Shown here: positions 24,679 to 32,771 of the stretch, piece by piece
How positions within the stretch are numbered: position 1 is the first letter of the stretch
Layout: each line of letters opens with the position of its first letter
Assembly: GCA_024644465.1 (NCBI GenBank)
Contig: JAHEKY010000013.1
Location: 1 to 45,512 of the forward strand
DNA length: 45,512 nucleotides
Source of the DNA: Ilumatobacteraceae bacterium
GTDB lineage: Bacteria > Actinomycetota > Acidimicrobiia > Acidimicrobiales > Ilumatobacteraceae
Direction: 5' to 3'
Notes under the pieces: model-generated
What the model was told of the DNA's origin: nothing
Database searches by the model: none
The model's input: the letters and a program-made list of their open reading frames with translations, nothing else
Made by a program: the position numbers and the translations under genes

Positions 24679-25185
24679 TCAGCCGCCGAAGATCTGGTCG
24701 GAGGTGTCACCCCACACCACGTCGGTGCCTTCGTGGCCGGTCCTGATCAACCAGATCGTCGCGAGCACCGCGAGCAGCGCGGCGAGTGCCGCCAGGCCAT
24801 ACCTGACCGCCGGGATCGGTTCGCCGGCGTTGGCCGCGGCACCTGCGCTCGTCGGCGTGTTCCGCCGCTGGAAGAACTCGTAACCGACGAGCGCGGTGTA
24901 CGCGACGAACCACAGCAGCGTCAGGACGAAGGTCGTGTTTGCGAGATCCTCGTGGCGATCGACGCGCCCGGACTGCAGCGCCGCCTCGAACGCCTCGCCC
25001 GAGTTCTTCGCGAGGAACAGCATCGCGACGACCGCGAACAGCACGCCGACCATCCACCAGTTGGTGCGGGTACGCCACGCGGGACGCACGGCCAGCACCA
25101 CGGTTGCGAGCGCGGCGATCGGCAGCAGCACGATCGGCGCGTGGACGATCAGCGAATGGGCGGGCAGCCCGAAGAGTGTCTCCAT
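24679..25185 (-). CDS. DUF2231-type integral membrane protein
   Basis: The protein has 168 residues. The start ATG 25185 is preceded by AAGGGG, so this is a leadered message. The opening GLPAHSLIVHAPIVLLPIAA matches the DUF2231 signature (G-x-P-x-H-x-L-x-V-H-x-P). Four membrane helices are visible (about 10-33, 42-60, 80-102, 128-148). The two His in the first helix could bind metal or heme, but no function has been established for the family. The large neighbouring intergenic palindrome may end its transcript. Confidence 0.82.
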   Translation of the reverse strand: METLFGLPAHSLIVHAPIVLLPIAALATVVLAVRPAWRTRTNWWMVGVLFAVVAMLFLAKNSGEAFEAALQSGRVDRHEDLANTTFVLTLLWFVAYTALVGYEFFQRRNTPTSAGAAANAGEPIPAVRYGLAALAALLAVLATIWLIRTGHEGTDVVWGDTSDQIFGG

Positions 25186-25262
25186 CAGATCCCCTTGACT
25201 CGGTCGGCGAGATGCCGATGGTCGCGACAGTACCGCTCGGCCCCGCCTCTCGACCGCCGCGG

Positions 25263-26039
25263 TCAGGCCTCGAGCCGGGCCCCCAGCTCGCGCAGCGCCG
25301 CGAGGTCGACGTCCGCGGGCACCGTGACGAGGCGGCGATCGACCGTGCCGAGGTCGCCGGCGGCACCTCCGCTCGGGTGCTCGACGTCGAAGTGGTCGTC
25401 GAGGACGCTGACCTCGAAGTCGGCGGCGACGTCGGCCGCAGCGATCGCCGCCAATTGCTCTCCGAGCGCCCGGGTCCTGCGGATGTTGACGCCGTCGGCG
25501 AGGTCGATCGCGATCTCGATCGTCGGCCAGGCGGACGCGCCGACGATCAGGTGCGGCGCCGGGGCCGCGTCGATGACGCCGCTGATGCCGGTGTCGTTCG
25601 CATCACCGGACCAGATCGCCCGCAAGTCGCGGATGTAGCGGCGCAGCAGCGTTCGCCGCCCGCGCGCGTCGGCGAGCTCGGTGCCGATCATCTCGTGTTC
25701 CACCGCGAAGCGCGACCCGGGAGCGGCGCCGGAACCGACGCCGACGCGGACGCGGTCGGGCGCCAGGGACTGGACCGAATTGACCGCTGACGCCAGCTGC
25801 GCGGGGTGCCGGTTCATCATGTTCGCCACGAGCAGACCGAGCTCGACGCGTTCGGTCACCGACGCGAGCGCACCCATCAGGACGAACGGGTCCCGCGACC
25901 AGGGCGCCCCGAGGACGGCGCCACTGAAGTGGTCGTTCACCCACAGCGCACCGAACCCCGCCTCGTCGGCGACGCGGGCGATGTCGAGCAGCCGTTGGAC
26001 GTCGGCGCCGAACGCGTTGAAGACCAGGTCGGTACGCAC
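25263..26039 (-). CDS. LLM-class (luciferase-like) flavin-dependent oxidoreductase
   Basis: The protein has 258 residues and starts at GTG 26039, with TACGGT 6 nt upstream. The TIM-barrel pattern is visible: LLDIARVADEAGFGALWVNDHF near the start, then ERVELGLLVANMMNRHPAQLASAVNSVQSLAPDRV in the middle (given here as two segments, ERVELGLLV and MNRHPAQLA), and RVRVGVGSGA. Relatives use FMN or F420 to oxidise varied substrates. It is shorter than typical members (about 300-340), mostly at the C-terminal end. The substrate and cofactor cannot be assigned. It is divergent from the N-acetyltransferase, and the two promoters lie back to back. Confidence 0.82.
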   Translation of the reverse strand: MRTDLVFNAFGADVQRLLDIARVADEAGFGALWVNDHFSGAVLGAPWSRDPFVLMGALASVTERVELGLLVANMMNRHPAQLASAVNSVQSLAPDRVRVGVGSGAAPGSRFAVEHEMIGTELADARGRRTLLRRYIRDLRAIWSGDANDTGISGVIDAAPAPHLIVGASAWPTIEIAIDLADGVNIRRTRALGEQLAAIAAADVAADFEVSVLDDHFDVEHPSGGAAGDLGTVDRRLVTVPADVDLAALRELGARLEA

Positions 26040-26045
26040 CCCGCC

Positions 26046-26051
26046 ACCGTA
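26046..26051 (-). promoter_or_regulatory. -10 box for the LLM oxidoreductase
   Basis: TACGGT on the minus strand, 6 nt before the GTG at 26039. Confidence 0.45.
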
Positions 26052-26067
26052 CGGCGCGACGCCTTCC

Positions 26068-26073
26068 TACACT
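26068..26073 (+). promoter_or_regulatory. -10 box for the arylamine N-acetyltransferase
   Basis: TACACT, 8 nt before the ATG at 26082. Confidence 0.5.
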
Positions 26074-26081
26074 CGCCGGTG

Positions 26082-26852
26082 ATGAGTTCCGCCGCACCGG
26101 TCGACGTCGAGCGCTACCTCGAGTGGATCGGCTTCGGCGGTACGCCCCGGTGCGACCTGGCGACACTCGCCGAACTGCAACGGCTCCACATGACGGCCGT
26201 CCCGTTCGAGAACCTGGCGATCACGCAGGGAATCCACGTGCCGACCGACGTGGAGCACGCGCTCGACAAGATCGTCGAGCGCGGCCGCGGTGGGTGGTGC
26301 TTCGAGCTGAACGGCGCCTTCGGCGCACTGCTCGACGCGCTCGGTTTCCCCGTCATGATGCTCGGCGCTGCGGTCCTGCTCGACGGCCCGAGCACGGTGC
26401 TCGAACACCTCACGCTCGAAGTCGCCGTCGAGCAGCCGTATCTCGTCGATGTCGGCTTCGGTGACAGCTTCATCATGCCGTTGGCGCTCAACCGAGCGGG
26501 CCCGCAGGACGGCGGGAACGGAACGTACGAGTTGATCGGCAGCCCGCAGGGCACGACGCTGACGAAGCACGTCGACGGCGTGCCGGCGCCCGAGTATCGG
26601 TTCAAGCGCGTCGCCCACCGGCTCGACGAGTTCACCGAGATCTCCGACTCGATGCAGACCGATCCCGACAGGCACTGGCGTCGCAAGCCGTTCGCGACAC
26701 GACTGCTCGACGGCGGGCCGGACCGCGTCACACTGACGCACGACACGCTGAAGGTGATCCGGGACGGCGTGACCGAGTCGCGCCCGATCGGGCCGGACGA
26801 GTGGGACGACGAACTCCAGCGCTGGTTCGGATTCGACTACTCGGCGCGCTGA
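26082..26852 (+). CDS. nat: Arylamine N-acetyltransferase
   Basis: This 256-residue cytosolic enzyme transfers acetyl (or propionyl) groups from CoA to arylamines and hydrazines by a ping-pong mechanism. The catalytic triad can be read directly: Cys73 in GRGGWCFELNG, His109 in EHLTLEV, and Asp123 in VDVGFGD, with spacing almost identical to characterised NATs (Cys69, His107, Asp122). The N-terminal segment LHMTAVPFENLAI is also conserved. ATG 26082 was chosen over earlier in-frame starts because homology begins there and a TACACT box precedes it. No linked catabolic gene is evident; the mycobacterial homologue sits in a steroid gene cluster. Confidence 0.93.
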   Translation: MSSAAPVDVERYLEWIGFGGTPRCDLATLAELQRLHMTAVPFENLAITQGIHVPTDVEHALDKIVERGRGGWCFELNGAFGALLDALGFPVMMLGAAVLLDGPSTVLEHLTLEVAVEQPYLVDVGFGDSFIMPLALNRAGPQDGGNGTYELIGSPQGTTLTKHVDGVPAPEYRFKRVAHRLDEFTEISDSMQTDPDRHWRRKPFATRLLDGGPDRVTLTHDTLKVIRDGVTESRPIGPDEWDDELQRWFGFDYSAR

Positions 26853-26907
26853 CCGTTCGCCCTTCTCGGCTCATGGTCGGGGGCAGAGTTGCCGATGACA
26901 CGGTGTG

Positions 26908-27876
26908 ATGACGGAACCGACGCCCATCTCCGAATCCGCGCGGCTCGGCCACCTCTATGCGCTCGATCTCCTCGATGGCCCCGCGGACGAGCGGTTCGAC
27001 AGGATCACTCGAGTTGCCAGTCGAGCGCTGCGAATCCCGATCGCCCTCGTCTCGCTCGTCGACGCCGACCGGCAGTGGTTCTGCTCTGCGCAGGGGCTCA
27101 GCGCCACCGAGACACCCCGCGGCGACGCGTTCTGTTCGCACGCGATCGCGGACGACGCGCCGACGATGATCGTCGAGAACGCGCTCGAAGATCCGCGTTT
27201 CGCGGAGAACCCGCTCGTTCTGAACGATCCGAACATCCGCTTCTACGCCGGCGCACCGATCGCGTCGCCGGGCGGCCCGCTCGTCGGCACGCTGTGCATC
27301 ATCGACACGGCGCCACGCAAGCTGCTGCTCGCCGACATCGAGGTGCTCCGCGACCTCGCCGACCTCGTCGAACGCGAGTTGCTGTACACGGGCCTCGCAC
27401 TGACCGACTCGCTGACCGGTTTGGCGAACCGACGGGCGTTCACCGCGGCGACGAACCGTCTCGTGCCACTGGCGGCACGCCGCTACGAATCCGTGTCGGT
27501 GCTGTGCCTCGACCTCGACGGCTTGAAGCTCGTCAACGACGAACACGGCCACGCGGTCGGCGACGAGCTGTTGCGCAGGACCGGGCGGATCATCAGCGAG
27601 TCCATCCGCTCGTCGGACCTCGTCGCTCGAGTCGGTGGCGACGAGTTCTTCGCGGTGCTCTACGGCGCGGACGAGAACGTCGCGAGCCGTGTCGTCGCCG
27701 ACATCTTCGACGCCGTGGCGATCGACAACGCCCGACGTCCAGGAGACCCCGCGCTGTCGATCAGCATCGGCGTCGCGTGTGCCGCCGCCGGCGAGTCGTC
27801 CGAGAGCGTCGTGCGTCGAGCGGACGCGGCGATGTACCGGATGAAGCGCGACGACACGCGTCGACGAACCGCCTGA
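26908..27876 (+). CDS. GAF-GGDEF diguanylate cyclase
   Basis: The protein has 322 residues starting at ATG 26908; a GTG one codon earlier is possible. Residues about 25-155 form a GAF sensor domain (VDADRQWFCSAQGL, GDAFCSHAI, YAGAPIASPGGPLVGTLCI) of the type that often precedes cyclases. Residues about 165-315 form the GGDEF domain with DSLTGLANRRAF, the intact active site GGDEF (243-247), and an RSSD inhibitory site five residues before it. It should make cyclic di-GMP and be product-inhibited. It has no membrane segment, so the signal is cytosolic. The linker between the domains is short. Confidence 0.93.
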   Translation: MTEPTPISESARLGHLYALDLLDGPADERFDRITRVASRALRIPIALVSLVDADRQWFCSAQGLSATETPRGDAFCSHAIADDAPTMIVENALEDPRFAENPLVLNDPNIRFYAGAPIASPGGPLVGTLCIIDTAPRKLLLADIEVLRDLADLVERELLYTGLALTDSLTGLANRRAFTAATNRLVPLAARRYESVSVLCLDLDGLKLVNDEHGHAVGDELLRRTGRIISESIRSSDLVARVGGDEFFAVLYGADENVASRVVADIFDAVAIDNARRPGDPALSISIGVACAAAGESSESVVRRADAAMYRMKRDDTRRRTA

Positions 27877-27926
27877 TCCCGGCTCCGGCGCTGTCGCATC
27901 GGCCGCGGACCGACCAGACTGCACGG

Positions 27927-29234
27927 ATGACGACCGGTCCGCCTCCCGACGAGACGTACGGATTCCGTACTCGTGCGGTCCATGCCGGCGGCCGACCCGA
28001 CCCGACGACCGGCGCACGGGCGGTGCCGATCTACCAGACGTCGTCCTACGTGTTCGCGGACACCGACGAAGCCGCCAATCTGTTCGCCCTGCAGACGTAC
28101 GGCAACATCTACAGCCGCATCTCCAACCCGACCGTGGCCTCGTTCGAGGAGCGGATGGCCTCACTCGAGGGCGGTATCGGCGCGATCGGGACGTCGAGCG
28201 GCCAGTCGGCGGAGTTCCTGACGCTCGCCGCGCTCGCCGGTGCCGGCGACCATCTCGTCGCGAGCGCGCAGCTGTACGGCGGGACGCGGACGCTGCTGGA
28301 GGTGACGCTGGCGCGGTTCGGCGTCGAGACGACGTTCCTCGCCGAACCCGAGCCGGACGTGGTGGCGGCGGCGATCACCGCGCGGACGAAGGCGGTCTAC
28401 GTCGAGGTCATCGCGAACCCGAGCGGCATGATCCCCGACCTCGCGGGGCTCGCCGATGTCGCTCGCGCGGCGGGCATCCCGCTCGTCGTCGACTCGACGA
28501 TGGCCACGCCGTACCTCTGTCGGCCGATCGAGCACGGCGCCGACATCGTCGTCCACTCCGTCACGAAGTTCATCGGCGGCCACGGCACCTCGATCGGCGG
28601 CGCGATCGTCGAAGCCGGCACGTTCCCGTGGGACAACGGCCACTTCCCGCTGATGACCGAGCCGATCCCGAGCTACGGCGGGCTCAGCTGGTGGGGGAAC
28701 TTCGCGGAGTACGGCTTCCTCACGCGGGTACGGCTCGAACAGCTGCGCGACGTCGGAGCGACGATGACACCGTTCAACGCGTTCCTGTTCCTGATGGGAC
28801 TCGAGACGCTGCCGTTGCGGATGCGCCAACACGTGGAGAGCGCGCGGCTCGTCGCGCAGTTCCTGAGCGACCATCCGCTCGTCGACTGGGTCCGGTACAG
28901 CGGGCTGCCGGACTCGCCGTGGTACGAACGGTCGCGCCGCTACCTGCCGGAGGGCCCGGGGGCGGTGTTCGCGTTCGGCGTGCGCGGCGGACGCGAGGCC
29001 GGCGCGACGTTCATCGAGAGCTGCCGCCTCGCCAGCCATCTCGCGAACATCGGCGACAGCCGCACGCTGATCATCCATCCCGCATCGACGACGCACGCCC
29101 AGCTCTCCGACGACGCGCTCGATGCCGGTGGGATCACCGCCGATCTCGTGCGCATCTCGGTCGGTCTGGAGGACGCCGCCGACATCTGCGCCGACCTCGA
29201 CCAGGCGCTCCACGCAGCGCAGGCGGCCGGCTGA
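27927..29234 (+). CDS. metY: O-acetylhomoserine aminocarboxypropyltransferase (sulfhydrylase)
   Basis: This PLP enzyme of 435 residues belongs to the Cys/Met metabolism family and makes homocysteine from O-acetylhomoserine and sulfide. Landmarks are FRTRAVHAGGRPDPTTGARA at the N-terminus, YSRISNPTV, SSGQSAEF, VVDSTMATPYLCRP, and the PLP Lys (about 214) in HSVTKFIGGHG. The insertion FPWDNGHFPLMTEP and the size above 420 residues separate MetY from the shorter cystathionine gamma-synthases and lyases. The stop overlaps the ATG of the CoA-binding protein (ATGA), a pairing seen often in bacteria, so the two are translationally coupled. Confidence 0.92.
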   Translation: MTTGPPPDETYGFRTRAVHAGGRPDPTTGARAVPIYQTSSYVFADTDEAANLFALQTYGNIYSRISNPTVASFEERMASLEGGIGAIGTSSGQSAEFLTLAALAGAGDHLVASAQLYGGTRTLLEVTLARFGVETTFLAEPEPDVVAAAITARTKAVYVEVIANPSGMIPDLAGLADVARAAGIPLVVDSTMATPYLCRPIEHGADIVVHSVTKFIGGHGTSIGGAIVEAGTFPWDNGHFPLMTEPIPSYGGLSWWGNFAEYGFLTRVRLEQLRDVGATMTPFNAFLFLMGLETLPLRMRQHVESARLVAQFLSDHPLVDWVRYSGLPDSPWYERSRRYLPEGPGAVFAFGVRGGREAGATFIESCRLASHLANIGDSRTLIIHPASTTHAQLSDDALDAGGITADLVRISVGLEDAADICADLDQALHAAQAAG

Positions 29235-29713
29235 TGGCGGCGGTGCTCGCGCGGGCGCAGGACCGGCTGCGGTTGTTGCAGCGGGCGGACACGGTCGCGA
29301 TCGTGGGGATGTCGGCGAACCCGAGCCGGGCGAGCCACTTCGTCGCGACGTACCTGCTGGGTTCGACCGACTTCGACGTGTCGTTCGTCAACCCGCGCGA
29401 GACCGAGATCCTCGGCCGGCGGGTCTACGCGTCGCTCGCCGACCTGCCGACACCGCCGGATGTCGTCGACGTGTTCCGCCGGACCGAAGATCTGGCGGCG
29501 GTGACCGACGATGCGATCGCCGCCGGGGCGGGCGCCGTGTGGTTCCAGCTCGGCCTGACCGACGATGATGCGGCGGCGACCGCAGTGGCAGCGGGGCTCG
29601 ACGTCGTCCAGAACCGCTGCCTCAAGATCGAGCACGCCCGCTTCCGTGGCGGCCTCCACCTCGCCGGCTTCGACACCGGTGTCATCGACAGCCGCCGCAC
29701 CCGCCTCGTGTGA
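29234..29713 (+). CDS. CoA-binding domain protein (YccU-like)
   Basis: The protein has 159 residues. The start codon overlaps the metY stop. The single Rossmann-like CoA_binding_2 domain shows VAIVGMSANPSRASHFVATYL at the N-terminus, VSFVNPRETEILGRRVY, DVVDVFRR, and VVQNRCLKIEHAR near the end. The conserved Cys in NRC is typical. The molecular role is not established. The coupling to metY suggests a part in sulfur amino acid metabolism, perhaps binding CoA or an acyl-CoA as a sensor. Confidence 0.88.
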   Translation: MAAVLARAQDRLRLLQRADTVAIVGMSANPSRASHFVATYLLGSTDFDVSFVNPRETEILGRRVYASLADLPTPPDVVDVFRRTEDLAAVTDDAIAAGAGAVWFQLGLTDDDAAATAVAAGLDVVQNRCLKIEHARFRGGLHLAGFDTGVIDSRRTRLV

Positions 29714-29737
29714 GTCGAGTTCCGGCCAGGTTCGCCC

Positions 29738-29743
29738 TATCGT
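29738..29743 (+). promoter_or_regulatory. -10 box for the DUF427 gene
   Basis: TATCGT, 6 nt before the ATG at 29750. Confidence 0.45.
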
Positions 29744-29749
29744 CGGAGC

Positions 29750-30298
29750 ATGGATCAGATCCCGGCGTGGGTGCGTGCGGCTCGTGACAAGTGGGTCAAC
29801 ATCGGCGCCCGCCGTCCGGCGTTCGCCGTCGAGCCGGGCCCGGGACAGGAGTCGGTGTGGGACTACCCGCGGCCACCCGCCGTCGTCCCCGACGGTCGTC
29901 TCGTCGAGGTCGTCGCGGACGACGGTGTGATCGCGACGACGACCGGTTCGATCCGCGTGCTCGAGACATCACATCCACCGTCGTTCTATGTCCCGGCCGC
30001 GGACGTCATTCCCGGACGGCTCGTCGACGTCCCCGGTTCCTCGTCGCGGTGCGAGTGGAAGGGCCTCGCCGAGTACGTCGCAGTGGCGGGAACGTCAGAG
30101 CCGATCGGATGGCGATATCCGGACCCATTCCCGGAGTTCGCGCAACATGCCGGGTGGGTGTCGTTCTACCCCGACCGGGTCAAGTGCATCGTCGACGGCG
30201 AGATTGTCCGCGCTCAGGCCGGCGGCTTCTACGGCGGTTGGATCACCGACGAGATCGTCGGCCCGTTCAAGGGCGAGCCCGGCACCGCCGGTTGGTGA
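29750..30298 (+). CDS. DUF427 domain-containing protein
   Basis: The protein has 182 residues. The DUF427 beta-barrel signature is complete: VWDYPRPPAVVPDGRLVEVV, GVIATTTGSIRVLETSHPP, FYVPAADV, SRCEWKGLAEYVAV and WRYPDPFPEFAQHAGWVSFYP. The conserved Cys-x-Trp-Lys-Gly core is present. The family is common in actinobacteria and has no proven biochemical function. It stands alone; its stop codon forms one end of the terminator palindrome shared with the DUF222 gene. Confidence 0.88.
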   Translation: MDQIPAWVRAARDKWVNIGARRPAFAVEPGPGQESVWDYPRPPAVVPDGRLVEVVADDGVIATTTGSIRVLETSHPPSFYVPAADVIPGRLVDVPGSSSRCEWKGLAEYVAVAGTSEPIGWRYPDPFPEFAQHAGWVSFYPDRVKCIVDGEIVRAQAGGFYGGWITDEIVGPFKGEPGTAGW

Positions 30299-30319
30299 CC
30301 CCGAGCACGCTCGGGGTCA
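30296..30319. terminator. 24-bp bidirectional terminator palindrome whose ends are both stop codons
   Basis: TGACCCCGAGC, AC, GCTCGGGGTCA. The first TGA is the stop of DUF427 (+) and the last TCA is the stop of DUF222 (-) read from the other strand. The 11-bp arms would form a strong hairpin in both transcripts. Confidence 0.65.
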
Positions 30320-31750
30320 GGCGGCCTGAAGGTCGTAGATCGTCACGGTCGAGTCGGGGTGTGGTGCCGTGCCGCGGGCTCGGCGGCCGCGTGTCCAGTC
30401 GACCCAGGTGATCGTGCGTGGTGGTGGCGGTGCCGGCGACTGGGCGGGCGGTGGGTCGGGGTCGGCCCAGACGGGGTCGCGGGCGTTGAGCGGCTTGATC
30501 ACGGTGCCGTCGGGTTTGATCAGGTGGATGCGGCCGTTGCGGTCGCGTCGGCCGCGGAGACCCTGTTGGTGTTTCCATCGATCGTGGGTGTTGCACGCCG
30601 GGCCGCCGTTGCCCTGGTCGGTGCGCCCACCGTGGGCGACCCATTCGTCGATGTGGTCGACGTCGCAGAACTCGGCGGGCACGTCGCAGCCCCGGTGGGC
30701 GCAGCGGGTGACGAGGAGTTGCGCGGCGCGGCGGGCGTTGCCGGTGAACAACCGTTGTGTGCGACCGAAGTTGATGACCACGTCGTTCGCGTCGACGATC
30801 ACCCGGCGGACAGACCCGCGCAACATCGCCTTCACCGCCACATCAGGGTGCACGGCAGTGCCGGTCGAGGTGTGGCACCGGAGCTTCGTCGGATCCACCG
30901 GCTGATCGGCCTCAGCGTTGTCGTCGATGTCGATCAGGCCGTGGCGGGCGAGCGCTTCCATCGCCGTTGTCGGGTCGATCACGATGTTCACCACCGGCTC
31001 GGGCCGCTTTCCATCGGCAGGCGCGGTCATGGACGCCACGAAGATCTGGTGCAACGCGTCGAACGTGCGCTGCGCCGCGGTGCGCGGCAACGGGTGCGCG
31101 AGGTGATCATCACCGTGGAGCCGGCGGCGGGTGTCGCAGTCCCGGTGAAACTCCGTCTCGACGGCCCGCTCGAAGATCGCCTTCATCTCTGTCGCGGCGA
31201 TCGGGTCACCACCGTGCGCGAGCACGCTCACCGCCCCGTTCGTCACGGTGACCGACGCCGAGCGGTGCTCTTCATGGAACTGCTGGTCGTCGAAGGAACC
31301 GTCCGGATCCGCGTGGACGACGAAGTGATCGATCGCGATCTTCAGATCGGCGTACTCGAGCGCCTCAGCCTGCGACGTCAGTAACGAAGCGAACTCGCCG
31401 AACCGGGCACCGGCAACCCGATGCAGGAACGCGTCCGCCAACAGGTCTGCTTGGGCGGCACCGACCCGGCTCTCACCGAGCAGGTCACCGATCTCGGGGT
31501 GCTGGTCGAGCAGCCGGGACCGCCGCTTGATCCTGCGGGCCTCGGCCGCGGGGCAGTTCAACTGCTGCTTCAGATACCCATTCACGCTGCGGTGGCCGTG
31601 ATCCTGGAACAGCTGACGCTGTTCGACGACGGCAGTGATCGCGGCGATCTCCATGTCGGCTCCGTCCCGCCGGCGCTTCGCCGACGCGAGACGCCCGTCG
31701 AGTGCAGCCGGCGAGAGGCCGGTCAACTCGTCGATCAGGGCTGCGAACAT
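30317..31750 (-). CDS. DUF222/HNH endonuclease domain protein (13E12 repeat family)
   Basis: The protein has 477 residues. The N-terminal two thirds are DUF222 (GHRSVNGYLKQQLNCPAAEARRIKR near 55, and SRVGAAQADLLADAF). The C-terminal HNH nuclease module reads RCAHRGCDVPAEFCDVDHIDEWVAHG (cited in parts: CAHRGCDVPAEFCDVDH and GNGGPACNTHDRWKH), with zinc Cys pairs and the catalytic His of DHI. This family is the REP13E12 repeat of mycobacteria, present in many copies in actinobacterial genomes and used by some phages as attachment sites. Function is unproven. A strong TACAAT box 5 nt before the ATG implies a leaderless mRNA. Confidence 0.9.
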   Translation of the reverse strand: MFAALIDELTGLSPAALDGRLASAKRRRDGADMEIAAITAVVEQRQLFQDHGHRSVNGYLKQQLNCPAAEARRIKRRSRLLDQHPEIGDLLGESRVGAAQADLLADAFLHRVAGARFGEFASLLTSQAEALEYADLKIAIDHFVVHADPDGSFDDQQFHEEHRSASVTVTNGAVSVLAHGGDPIAATEMKAIFERAVETEFHRDCDTRRRLHGDDHLAHPLPRTAAQRTFDALHQIFVASMTAPADGKRPEPVVNIVIDPTTAMEALARHGLIDIDDNAEADQPVDPTKLRCHTSTGTAVHPDVAVKAMLRGSVRRVIVDANDVVINFGRTQRLFTGNARRAAQLLVTRCAHRGCDVPAEFCDVDHIDEWVAHGGRTDQGNGGPACNTHDRWKHQQGLRGRRDRNGRIHLIKPDGTVIKPLNARDPVWADPDPPPAQSPAPPPPRTITWVDWTRGRRARGTAPHPDSTVTIYDLQAA

Positions 31751-31755
31751 GTGTT

Positions 31756-31761
31756 TGATTG
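31756..31761 (-). promoter_or_regulatory. -10 box for the DUF222-HNH gene
   Basis: TACAAT on the minus strand, the closest match to the TATAAT consensus in the window, 5 nt before the ATG at 31750. Confidence 0.55.
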
Positions 31762-32032
31762 TAGCAGTATCGACGACCGGGATCTACCCCTTGAACAGGG
31801 ATGATGCGCGTGCGGCCGAAGGGCGCGTCGTGCTGGCTCCAGAGCCATGTGCGCTCTCGAGTCAGCCGCGAATGCGAGGGCGTCGCGGCCCATCGCCGCC
31901 TTCGGCGCTGCGCTTCTCCAGCGCGCGGCGAGCACCTTCTCCGGCCGCCACGGAGCCCTAGAAGAATCGAGAATTCTTTCGCCTCGTACCCGCAGCGCCT
32001 TCAGTCGGACCGGAAGCTGAGACACTGGCCCG
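31762..32032. other. 271-bp intergenic region, no supported gene
   Basis: This lies between the DUF222 promoter and the methyltransferase. I see no convincing ORF on either strand. It holds a small GGCTC/GAGCC hairpin near 31840 and an AT-rich inverted repeat AAGAAT-n5-ATTCTT (31962-31978), unusual in this GC-rich context. A GACACT box lies 6 nt before the methyltransferase ATG. Confidence 0.5.
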
Positions 32033-32752
32033 ATGCCAGACGACGGTGCCGCCAGCGATGCCGACCGACATCCCCACAACCACAACCACCACCACCACGG
32101 TCACGACCATCACGGCCATGCGAACGACCGGGGGATCAAGGGCGCGCTGCGCTATCTCCGGTGGCTCCCGCAGATGTGGCGGTCGCCGATCAACGATGCC
32201 GTCGTCGATCTCGTCGACCCGCGGGCAGGCGAGCGGGTCGTCGACATCGGCGCCGGGCTCGGCGCTGGTGCGATGCGCGCGGCCGCGACCGGCGCCCACG
32301 TCATCGCCGTCGAGCCCACCCCGTTCATCCGCCGGGCGCTGCGGATGCGACGCGCCGTCAGCCGGCGTCGCGCCGACGTCGAGGTGGTCGACGGTGGGGC
32401 CGAACGGATTCCCGTCGACGATCGGACGATCGACGCGATCTGGGCGGTGAACACGATGCACCACTGGGTCGACGTCGATCGCGGCGTGGCCGAGATCGCG
32501 CGCGTCCTTTGCCCGGACGGACGTGTGCTGCTCGTCGACGAGGTGTTCACCGATCCGTCCCACCCCGAGTACGAGCGGTTCGGGGCCGAGCACGGCCCGG
32601 AACATCACGGCTTCACGCTCGTCGACGCCGACCAGATGGGTGCGCTGCTTCGAGCGGCCGGCCTCGCCGATGTCGACGCATCGAACTCCGACATCGCCGG
32701 CCGCCCGGTGATCCGGGTGACGGCGCGCGGCGCAGCGGCGACCGAGGTGTGA
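32033..32752 (+). CDS. Class I SAM-dependent methyltransferase with His-rich N-terminus
   Basis: The protein has 239 residues. A hydrophilic leader contains 11 His within residues 13-29 (HPHNHNHHHHGHDHHGH), which looks like a metal-binding tail. The rest is a class I methyltransferase: VVDIGAGLGAGAMRAAATG binds SAM, IAVEPTP is motif II, AIWAVNTMHHWVD is motif IV, and GRVLLVDEVF follows. The closest general type is the UbiE/COQ5-like Methyltransf_11 group. The substrate is unknown. The His tail could bind Ni, Zn, Cu or Co and store or sense metal, by analogy with other His-rich proteins; this is inference. Confidence 0.88.
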   Translation: MPDDGAASDADRHPHNHNHHHHGHDHHGHANDRGIKGALRYLRWLPQMWRSPINDAVVDLVDPRAGERVVDIGAGLGAGAMRAAATGAHVIAVEPTPFIRRALRMRRAVSRRRADVEVVDGGAERIPVDDRTIDAIWAVNTMHHWVDVDRGVAEIARVLCPDGRVLLVDEVFTDPSHPEYERFGAEHGPEHHGFTLVDADQMGALLRAAGLADVDASNSDIAGRPVIRVTARGAAATEV

Positions 32753-32771
32753 GCCCGGACAGCGATCTGGT

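Noticed and set aside
31745-31756. A LexA/SOS box (GAAC...GTTT) at the DUF222 start
   Set aside because: The half-sites are only 2 nt apart rather than 4, and one half is mismatched. The bases are explained by the start codon and -10 region.
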